Assembly: GCA_030599515.1 (NCBI GenBank)
Contig: JAUVNV010000177.1
Coordinates: 1 to 5,349, forward strand
From: Acidimicrobiia bacterium
Lineage (GTDB): Bacteria > Actinomycetota > Acidimicrobiia > Spongiisociales > UBA5794
DNA: 5,349 bases
Direction of reading: 5' to 3'
The notes beneath the pieces are model-generated. The model did not search any database and was not told the DNA's origin. It worked only from the letters and a program-made list of their open reading frames with translations. Shown piece after piece: positions 1 to 4,686 of the stretch (position 1 is its first letter; each line of letters opens with the position of its first letter). The position numbers were made by a program, and so were the translations under genes.

Positions 1-606
1 GAACGCCCCGATCGGCACCCCGCCGAGGCCGAGAGCGACCGCCTCCAGGAGCAGATTCTGTGCCGCGTGCCCGGCTTCCAGGTGCACGTAGCGCACGGCG
101 CGGTCGCCGTATTTGACTGCCGTACGGGCGAAGACGGCGGTCACCACGAAGACGGCCGGCGCCTCCCGCACCGCCTCCTGGCTGAGAGCGGCCCGGAACA
201 GCGGGACACGGACGTCCTCGCCGGACATGACCTCCAGATCATGATGGTCCGGGCGGTAGTGGAAGATGCCATGAGCCGTTACGAGGTAGAGGTCGAGCGG
301 ATACAACCCACCCGCCGACGGCGCCGTCCGTCCCCGGCCTTCACGCGTGATGCCCTGCGCCGCCCAGAGCAGCAGCGAGATCTCGACGTCGGTGAGTGGC
401 TGGCTGGTGTACTGACGCACCGATTGTCGGGTCGCCAGGGTCTCCTCGAGGCTCATGTCGCCGTGGGGAATCGGCTGCGGCAGTCGAACGGTGTCCCGGG
501 GCGCCGTGATGTCCCCGTCGCCTCCTCCGGTGCAGGCAGCGAGGCTCAAGACGACGACGAATGCCAGCCACCTCACCCCGCGGGCCTGAAGTGACGGTGA
601 CCGCAT
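1..606 (-). CDS. SagB-type nitroreductase-fold lipoprotein (C-terminus cut by window edge)
   Basis: Reading leftward from ATG at 606, the frame is open for 202 residues and leaves the window without a stop. Residues 1-25 form a lipoprotein signal: basic start (MRSPSLQARGVR), hydrophobic core (WLAFVVVLSL) and lipobox LAAC with Cys25. The rest matches SagB/ThcOx-type FMN oxidoreductases of the nitroreductase superfamily: TLATRQSVRQY (56-66, the RxSxR flavin-binding stretch), LLLWAAQGI (78-86), RTAPSAGGLYPLDLYLV (93-109, the PSAG motif), HGIFHYRP (112-119), then AGHAAQNLLLEAVALGLGG (178-196) leading into VPIGAF. About 20-40 residues are probably missing. In RiPP clusters SagB-like enzymes oxidise azolines to azoles, but no cyclodehydratase or precursor gene is visible, so the substrate is unknown. 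The start is supported by GGAGGA 4 nt upstream. An exported, membrane-anchored form is unusual for an FMN enzyme of this family. Family assignment is firm; function is open. Confidence 0.93.
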   Translation of the reverse strand, partial: MRSPSLQARGVRWLAFVVVLSLAACTGGGDGDITAPRDTVRLPQPIPHGDMSLEETLATRQSVRQYTSQPLTDVEISLLLWAAQGITREGRGRTAPSAGGLYPLDLYLVTAHGIFHYRPDHHDLEVMSGEDVRVPLFRAALSQEAVREAPAVFVVTAVFARTAVKYGDRAVRYVHLEAGHAAQNLLLEAVALGLGGVPIGAF

Positions 607-610
607 CGTG

Positions 611-616
611 TCCTCC
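611..616 (-). promoter_or_regulatory. Shine-Dalgarno site of the SagB-type lipoprotein
   Basis: GGAGGA on the minus strand ends 4 nt before ATG at 606. It fixes that ATG as the start and therefore the complete lipoprotein signal peptide. Confidence 0.7.
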
Positions 617-674
617 GATCGAGCCTCCCCTCCTTTGTCCGTCAGGAACCAGTCTGTGGCAAGAGGCGAAGGAC

Positions 675-704
675 ACATTACGAGCAGAAGCACTCCAGGG
701 TCAT
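675..704 (-). promoter_or_regulatory. Possible promoter of the SagB-type lipoprotein gene
   Basis: On the minus strand an ATGACC box (699-704, close to the -35 consensus TTGACA) is followed after 18 nt by TAATGT (675-680, a TAnnnT -10 box). The transcript would start near 668 and carry a leader of about 60 nt with the Shine-Dalgarno site. Such boxes arise easily by chance, so this is a weak call; the alternative is read-through from the helicase gene 190 bp upstream. Confidence 0.28.
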
Positions 705-710
705 CGGCGA

Positions 711-740
711 GCCGGATCCCACGCACCCCGACGATCCGGC
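711..740. repeat. Perfect 8-bp inverted repeat downstream of the helicase gene
   Basis: GCCGGATC (711-718) and GATCCGGC (733-740) are perfectly complementary across a 14-nt loop. The repeat lies just after the stop of the minus-strand helicase gene and could fold in its 3' untranslated RNA. No T-run follows on the minus strand, so it does not qualify as a standard intrinsic terminator; it may protect the 3' end or have no role. Confidence 0.4.
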
Positions 741-796
741 GGAGCGTGTCCGGCACGGAGCGTGGGCGGGGCGGTTCGGTAGGGATCGTTCGAGGA

Positions 797-2401
797 TCAG
801 CCCAACCCGAGCGCCACTCCGACGTTCGGTGGAGCGATCACGACGAGATGGAAGCGGGCCCGGCTGAGGCCGATGTAGGCGAGGGCATGGTCCCTGACCT
901 TCTCGAGGCGATCCAGAATGACGATGGTCGCGTCGGCCTCGAGGCCCTTGAAGCGGTGGATGGTTTCGACGGCAACGGTGTCTTCGTCTCCGATGGCGCC
1001 GAGGGTGAGACCCGCTGCCGTCCATCCGATGAGGCGGTCCTTCGTCTCCCGGTACTGGGTCAGGATGACGACCCGGTCGACCGGGATCGCTCCCTCGTTC
1101 ACGAGTCGATGGAGGACCCCGCGCAGCACCTTGTCGACGCCTTCGGGGGACTCGACGGCATGGAACTCGGGTCCGGGGCCGTCGGCGCCTCGGGCCGGCA
1201 GGTCGTCGCCGTAGACGCGGGCGACGACCTCGGCGATCTGGTTCGTGTTGCGGCAGTTGAGATCGAGGGTGTACTCCACCGCGTCGAACGGCGGCTCCCA
1301 GTTCTCACGGTAGATCGCCTGCTGCCGGTCGGCGAAGACGAGGAACAGGCCCTCATCCTGGTTGTCGATGGCGGCTTCGAGCGCCATGAACCAAGAGTCG
1401 TCGAAGTCCTGGCCCTCGTCGATGATGATCGCATCGGTGCGGAAGTCGCCCGTGGTGAACGCCTCAAGGAGGAGCTCGCCGGCAGGGTCGTCCCACCAGC
1501 CGGGTTCGGGGTCCTCGGGAAACGTGAGGCCCGCGTCGGTGATCCAGCTGTTGGCGAGGTGGTGGACCGAGCCGGCGGTGACGAGGTCGTTGTCGGAGAA
1601 CTCGTCGGCGAAGGCGTCGCCGAGGGGCCGGTTGAAACAGGTGAGCACGACGCGGAAGCCGTCGGCAGACAGCCTGCGGGCCCGTTCGGCGGCGAGGACG
1701 GTCTTGCCGGTGCCCGCCCCGCCGTAGACGATGACCCGGCGGGCACGGCGCAGACCGGCGAGGGCAAGACGTTGCGTCTCGGTGAGAGCGAGTTGGCGGG
1801 CGTGGACCTCGGCGACGTCGTCGGCGAGGGTGTGGCGGATCGTCACCGTCGGGGCGAGCCGTTTCGTGATCGCTTCGACGAACTCATCGGGGATCGTGCC
1901 GTGGAGGTTCCACCGGTTCACGAGGTCGTTGATCGCAACGACCGGCCTGTTGAGGTCGTTGTGGTCGAGGACGATCTCTTCGGGCGCTGCAGCAGAGAGA
2001 TCCCCGCTCACCGTGATTCCTGGGAACCACACGCCGTGGCCTGCATCGAGCCACGGCAGTTCCGGGATCGTGTCCCGCAGGTACCCGACGAGGGCATGCT
2101 TGGACGCGGTGGCCTGCTCGAACGGGTCGATCGGATGCGTACCCTTCTTGTTCGACGAGAACCACTCGCCGTCACGGATGTGGATCGAACCGCCCTTCGC
2201 CTCGATCACGATGAGGCCGTGGCGGGGATGGATGAGCACGAAGTCGGCCTCGCCGTCCCCCTGCCGTCCCTTCCTCAACGACTGCCACGCCACCGAGTGG
2301 AAGACCCGCCATGGATCCGGGAGCTGCTCGAGCGCCCGATAGACCGGCTTCTCCGAAGGTGAAGCATTGCCGGGGAGCCGGCCGGGGAACATGGTTGCCA
2401 T
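797..2401 (-). CDS. NERD-domain nuclease / SF1 (UvrD-Rep-like) helicase fusion
   Basis: A 534-residue protein with two parts. Residues 10-130 are a NERD (nuclease-related) domain: FHSVAW (34-39), GEADFVLIHPRHGLIVIEAKGG (in 50-71), giving the E51/D53...E67-A-K69 core of the restriction-endonuclease-like fold. Residues 200-534 are an SF1 helicase: Q-motif-like LALTETQRLAL (204-214), Walker A GGAGTGKT (227-234), Walker B IIIDEGQDF (325-333), motif III VFADRQQAIY (355-364), LNCRNTNQIAEVV (381-393), motif V VETIHRFKGLEAD (478-490) and motif VI LAYIGLSRA (507-515). All key ATPase residues are present, so it should be active. It probably unwinds and perhaps cuts DNA in the cytoplasm; repair and phage defence are both possible. 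The frame opens upstream to ATG 2485, but MATMFPGRLPG at 2401 is where the domain's usual N-terminus begins; ATG 2392 is an alternative. None has a good Shine-Dalgarno site. It appears monocistronic. Confidence 0.93.
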   Translation of the reverse strand: MATMFPGRLPGNASPSEKPVYRALEQLPDPWRVFHSVAWQSLRKGRQGDGEADFVLIHPRHGLIVIEAKGGSIHIRDGEWFSSNKKGTHPIDPFEQATASKHALVGYLRDTIPELPWLDAGHGVWFPGITVSGDLSAAAPEEIVLDHNDLNRPVVAINDLVNRWNLHGTIPDEFVEAITKRLAPTVTIRHTLADDVAEVHARQLALTETQRLALAGLRRARRVIVYGGAGTGKTVLAAERARRLSADGFRVVLTCFNRPLGDAFADEFSDNDLVTAGSVHHLANSWITDAGLTFPEDPEPGWWDDPAGELLLEAFTTGDFRTDAIIIDEGQDFDDSWFMALEAAIDNQDEGLFLVFADRQQAIYRENWEPPFDAVEYTLDLNCRNTNQIAEVVARVYGDDLPARGADGPGPEFHAVESPEGVDKVLRGVLHRLVNEGAIPVDRVVILTQYRETKDRLIGWTAAGLTLGAIGDEDTVAVETIHRFKGLEADATIVILDRLEKVRDHALAYIGLSRARFHLVVIAPPNVGVALGLG

Positions 2402-2750
2402 GGGGAGATGATGGCACGCCTTGCTTCGGGAGCCAGATGTTGTCGACAGGCACAATGGTGTCGTGCGCGATCGGGGGTCTTCCATCCGGACTCAGAATCC
2501 CGTAGGTCGGTACGATGGCGTGCGAAGTAGGCGGGTGGTGACCGACATCGAGTTGGCGATCCTGTCGAATCCGGACAACGTCGCTTCCTTTGAGCGTGCG
2601 ACACACGAATCGCTTACCGGTGACGACACCGTTGTACTGACGTAGCCGATCCCCACACCGGGTGTATTGCGGATGTCGGCGGTCTTCCAGAGGTGCCCCG
2701 GTGCTTAGAAGATCAGCGAATAGGTGGAAGTGTCTCGGCCGTTGACCCAG

Positions 2751-2886
2751 CCTCTTCCCTCCCCTCAGGGGAGGGTGGCAGCGCCCCCGGGCGCTGACGG
2801 GAGGGGTCAAGCGGTTCCCTTCAGATTCGATCTCTGACCCCCTCCGCCTCCTACGTCGGCACCTCCCCCTGAGGGGGAGGAAGAGG
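2751..2886. repeat. 136-bp imperfect palindromic element (MITE-like or intergenic repeat)
   Basis: The two ends are terminal inverted repeats of 25 nt (2751-2775 and 2862-2886), identical at 21 positions, both beginning CCTCTTCC when read inward. Each end is itself a hairpin: CCCTCCCC/GGGGAGGG (2757-2775) and CCTCCCC/GGGGAGG (2862-2880). A second inner pair, GACGGGAGGGGTCA (2796-2809) and the complement of 2835-2848, matches at 11 of 14 positions. A separate hairpin AGCGCCC/GGGCGCT sits at 2780-2795. The centre (2810-2834) is unpaired. The whole element could fold into one long stem with side hairpins as RNA or a cruciform. It has no open reading frame and no clear target-site duplication. 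Its architecture is that of dispersed intergenic repeats mobilised in trans; this window alone cannot show that it is repeated. Confidence 0.65.
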
Positions 2887-2929
2887 ATCGGAAGCGGCCC
2901 ATCCGCGCGTCTTCTTAGGGCCCTAGCGC

Positions 2930-2960
2930 TTGGAAGTGACTCCCGATGCGACCCTACGCT
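2930..2960 (+). promoter_or_regulatory. Possible leaderless promoter of the ABM-domain gene
   Basis: TTGGAA (2930-2935) resembles a -35 box and TACGCT (2955-2960) a TAnnnT -10 box, 19 nt apart. The -10 ends 6 nt before ATG 2967, which is where transcription would begin, so the mRNA would be leaderless. This agrees with the absence of a Shine-Dalgarno site before 2967. The 19-nt spacer is longer than ideal. Confidence 0.45.
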
Positions 2961-2966
2961 TCGACC

Positions 2967-3824
2967 ATGTCCAGCAGCCCGAGCCAGCCAGCAGCATCTC
3001 CCACCACCGTCGTGGCGCGCCGTGTCCATTCCGACTGCGAGGACGACTTCCGGGCGTGGGACCTGCGCATTCGTGCTGCTGCCGGGTCGTACCCGGGATT
3101 CCTCGGCTCGGAGGTGCAGCCGCCGAACCCGTCCCACCCCGGTGAGTGGGTGACGGTGTATTCGTTCGCCACGGTCGATCAGCTCGATGCGTGGCTTCAG
3201 TCCGAGGAGCGCAGGGCCTTCATGGTCGAGGTCGATCCCATGATCGACGGAGAGGCCCGGGAACAGCGTGTTGCCGGGATGCGGACGGCACCGGAGCCGG
3301 TGACGATCGTCTTCTCTCAATGCATCGCCCCGGAGAACTACGACGAGTTCGTAGCGCTCCATGACGACGGGCTCGATCGCTTGCGCGAGTTTCCGGGGTT
3401 CCTCGGATCAGAATTGCTTCCGCCCGTGGAGGGAGTGCAAGAGGATCACGTGATCGTTGCCTCGTTCGCGTCGCGTCCGGACCTGGATCGCTGGCTCGAA
3501 TCCGATACCCGCCACGAGTGGGTTGACCGTATCGAGCAGCTCGTCGAAGGTGACCGGACGTACAACGTGGTTGGAGGGTTCGGTGGTTGGTTCCCCGCTC
3601 AGGCCTCGCAGCCGCAGGGGCCGAAGCGCTGGAAGCAGTCCATTGCGGTGTTCATCGCTCTCTTCCCAACGGTGTTGCTCATCACGCTCATTCGCGGCGC
3701 GATCGCCCCCAACATGAATGTGGTGCTCGCCGTGTTCATCGGGAACGTGCTCGGCATCCTCGCGCTCACCTACGTGTTGATGCCACCGCTGACGCGCAGG
3801 CTCCAGAGCTGGCTCAACCGCTGA
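2967..3824 (+). CDS. Tandem ABM-domain membrane protein (COG3224-type)
   Basis: A 285-residue protein with two antibiotic-biosynthesis-monooxygenase (ABM, dimeric alpha/beta barrel) domains and a membrane anchor. Domain 1 spans about 14-105 and domain 2 about 112-203. The repeat is plain in sequence: YPGFLGSEVQPP (42-53) and FPGFLGSELLPP (142-153) lie exactly 100 residues apart, and VTVYSFATVDQLDAWLQSE (62-80) parallels VIVASFASRPDLDRWLESD (162-180). Helices at about 224-244 and 250-272 follow, then a basic tail ending RRLQSWLNR. The two ABM halves could form an intramolecular barrel pair on the cytoplasmic face. COG3224 members are annotated as ABM enzymes without a settled substrate, so no reaction is claimed. 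ATG 2967 is preferred because of the TACGCT box 6 nt upstream; ATG 2946 (7 residues longer, weak GGAAG upstream) is the alternative. The DUF4234 gene follows after 50 nt. Confidence 0.92.
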   Translation: MSSSPSQPAASPTTVVARRVHSDCEDDFRAWDLRIRAAAGSYPGFLGSEVQPPNPSHPGEWVTVYSFATVDQLDAWLQSEERRAFMVEVDPMIDGEAREQRVAGMRTAPEPVTIVFSQCIAPENYDEFVALHDDGLDRLREFPGFLGSELLPPVEGVQEDHVIVASFASRPDLDRWLESDTRHEWVDRIEQLVEGDRTYNVVGGFGGWFPAQASQPQGPKRWKQSIAVFIALFPTVLLITLIRGAIAPNMNVVLAVFIGNVLGILALTYVLMPPLTRRLQSWLNR

Positions 3825-3826
3825 TA

Positions 3827-3857
3827 CGCCGGCACTCCTCGCCGGCCGGCGGGGGTT
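3827..3857 (+). terminator. GC-rich hairpin between the ABM and DUF4234 genes
   Basis: CGCCGGC (3827-3833) pairs with GCCGGCG (3845-3851) to make a 7-bp all-GC stem, followed by GGGG and a short T-run (TTT at 3856-3858). It begins 3 nt after the ABM stop. It could end or attenuate the upstream transcript, but the T-run is too short for a confident intrinsic terminator. Confidence 0.35.
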
Positions 3858-3861
3858 TCGA

Positions 3862-3867
3862 TAGGCT
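3862..3867 (+). promoter_or_regulatory. -10 box of a possible leaderless promoter for the DUF4234 gene
   Basis: TAGGCT ends 7 nt before ATG 3875, the spacing expected when transcription starts at the start codon. It closely resembles the TACGCT box before the ABM gene, giving a shared TA(C/G)GCT consensus. No Shine-Dalgarno site lies in front of ATG 3875 and no good -35 box is visible. Confidence 0.45.
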
Positions 3868-3874
3868 CGGATCC

Positions 3875-4288
3875 ATGAGTGATGCGCATCTCGAATCCAC
3901 CGGCTCTGCTTCGCAGCCGGATCGCCCTATCGGCAAGGCACGATCCACCGGATTGACCATCTTGTTGGTCATCGTCACCTTTGGCATCTGGTCGCTGTTC
4001 TGGGTCTTCTGGACCGGTGAGGATCTCAAGCGGTATCGAGGCGATGGACTCGGTGGCGTCGTGCACCTGGTCCTCTGGATCTTCATCAGTCCGGTCGTCA
4101 TGTTCCTGATGGCCGACGAGGTGGCGAAGCTCTATCAGGACGTGGGGGAGAAACCCCCGATCACGGCGATCTGGGGCCTGTGGTTCCTGTTGCCGCTCAT
4201 CGGGAACATCGTCTGGTACGTGCGGATGCAGTCGTCGCTGAACGACTTCTGGAGTGCCAGAGGCGCACCGCCCGCAACCGGGGTCTGA
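3875..4288 (+). CDS. DUF4234 family membrane protein
   Basis: A 137-residue protein with a polar N-terminal segment (1-24) and three predicted membrane helices at about 27-47, 60-79 and 96-116. Family hallmarks are TFGIWSLFWVFWTGEDLKRY (35-54), the GDGLGGVVHL stretch (56-65), and EVAKLYQDVGEKPPITAIWG (82-101) running into LWFLLPLIGNIVWYVRMQSSLNDFW (102-126). DUF4234 proteins are small integral membrane proteins of unknown function; nothing here suggests a substrate. The frame is open well upstream of 3875, but that part lies antiparallel to or inside the ABM gene and has no family similarity, so the start is set at ATG 3875 with TAGGCT 7 nt ahead. It sits 50 nt after the ABM gene and converges on the small gene at 4315-4605, with only 26 nt between the two stops. 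Confidence 0.93.
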   Translation: MSDAHLESTGSASQPDRPIGKARSTGLTILLVIVTFGIWSLFWVFWTGEDLKRYRGDGLGGVVHLVLWIFISPVVMFLMADEVAKLYQDVGEKPPITAIWGLWFLLPLIGNIVWYVRMQSSLNDFWSARGAPPATGV

Positions 4289-4295
4289 CGCCGGC

Positions 4296-4320
4296 ACCTG
4301 ACGATCAGGACCCTTCAGGT
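4296..4320. terminator. Weak hairpin between convergent stop codons
   Basis: CCTGA (4297-4301) and TCAGG (4305-4309) form a short stem with a 3-nt loop; alternatively ACCTGA (4296-4301) pairs with TCAGGT (4315-4320), overlapping the stop codon of the minus-strand gene. The position suits a bidirectional terminator, but the stems are short and no T-run is present. Confidence 0.2.
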
Positions 4321-4605
4321 CACGTCGGGTTCGACGGAGTCCCCTTGCTCCTGCGAATCGTCGTCCTGCAACTCGTCTTGATCCAGTGGCTCTTCTCGTT
4401 CGGAGTCCTTCGTGCCTTCGAACGAATGCCGTGCTTGTTCAACGCCTTGGTCCAAGGCATCTGAGGCGCTGCTTGCCGCCGTCTTCGTCTTCTCCCAGGC
4501 ATCTTTCCGGGCATCGGCCGTGCCGTCCCACGCTTCGTTCACGGCCTTTGCGGCCTTGTCGATTGTTTCCGAGACTGTGTCCAACCAGTTCTTCTTCTCG
4601 CCCAT
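4315..4605 (-). CDS. Small hydrophilic, alpha-helical LEA-like protein
   Basis: A 96-residue protein with no signal peptide, membrane helix or cysteine. Residues 5-66 are Ala/Lys/Asp/Glu-rich with small hydrophobic residues at helical spacing: SETIDKAAKAVNEAWD (12-27), ADARKDAWEKTKTAASSASD (30-49), ALDQGVEQARHSF (50-62). This looks like amphipathic 11-mer-type helices as in LEA-like or YtxH/apolipoprotein-like stress proteins. The tail (67-96) is strongly acidic and probably disordered (EREEPLDQDELQDDDSQEQ). Such proteins often bind membranes or protect against desiccation or osmotic stress; for this one that is inference from composition, not homology. The start is well supported by AAGGAGG 6 nt upstream. 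The fusion gene ends 81 nt upstream on the same strand, so the two may be co-transcribed, although a repeat in that gap could mark its own promoter. Confidence 0.85.
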   Translation of the reverse strand: MGEKKNWLDTVSETIDKAAKAVNEAWDGTADARKDAWEKTKTAASSASDALDQGVEQARHSFEGTKDSEREEPLDQDELQDDDSQEQGDSVEPDVT

Positions 4606-4611
4606 GGCGGC

Positions 4612-4618
4612 CCTCCTT
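4612..4618 (-). promoter_or_regulatory. Shine-Dalgarno site of the LEA-like gene
   Basis: AAGGAGG on the minus strand, 6 nt before ATG 4605, is close to a perfect anti-16S match. It is the best ribosome binding site in the window and is the main evidence that this short gene is real. Confidence 0.8.
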
Positions 4619-4654
4619 GAGATGTCGAGAGGTTCCAGTGGCTTCAGCCTGACG

Positions 4655-4672
4655 GTACTCGCCGTACTCGGC
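4655..4672. repeat. Two tandem copies of a 9-bp unit upstream of the LEA-like gene
   Basis: GTACTCG occurs at 4655-4661 and again at 4664-4670 (units GTACTCGCC and GTACTCGGC), one near-full helical turn apart. The site lies about 50 nt upstream of ATG 4605 in the 81-nt gap, a position suited to a direct-repeat operator. No regulator is recognised. Confidence 0.35.
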
Positions 4673-4686
4673 CGGGTGGCGGTCGT

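Larger units (their letters stand above)
2402..2966. other. Divergent 565-bp intergenic region
   Basis: This stretch lies between the start of the leftward helicase gene and the start of the rightward ABM gene, so it should hold promoters for both. The part 2402-2700 has lower GC than the flanking genes. Several open frames cross it (for example 2421-2645 on the plus strand), but third-position GC is weak, no start has a ribosome binding site, and I recognise no product. An 11-bp palindrome ACACCGGGTGT lies at 2655-2665 and TGTCGACA at 2441-2448; either could be a protein-binding site but nothing further supports this. The right half contains the palindromic element at 2751-2886. Confidence 0.6.

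Noticed and set aside
1..606. RiPP (thiazole/oxazole-modified peptide) biosynthesis cluster
   Set aside because: Only a SagB-like domain is present; there is no YcaO cyclodehydratase, precursor peptide or transporter in the window, and the protein is exported.
607..796. RNA gene or riboswitch in the gap before the SagB-type gene
   Set aside because: Only one 8-bp inverted repeat and a possible promoter are visible; no tRNA arms or known riboswitch core were found.
608..2362. 584-codon open frame on the plus strand opposite the helicase gene
   Set aside because: It is the antisense shadow of a high-GC gene with all helicase motifs on the minus strand. Its product is D/E/V/G/R-rich with no recognisable domain and no ribosome binding site.
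2402..2485. N-terminal 28-residue extension of the helicase to ATG 2485
   Set aside because: The extension (EDPRSRTTPLCLSTTSGS...) has no resemblance to the NERD family start, and ATG 2485 has no Shine-Dalgarno site; the family-like N-terminus begins at 2401.
2172..3362. 396-codon open frame on the minus strand spanning the intergenic region
   Set aside because: It overlaps the helicase N-terminus out of frame, crosses the palindromic element and runs antisense to the ABM gene. Third-position GC is low and no domain is recognised.
3587..3874. N-terminal 96-residue extension of the DUF4234 frame into the ABM gene
   Set aside because: This part is a +1-frame shadow of the ABM gene's C-terminus, rich in Arg/His/Ala, with no family similarity.
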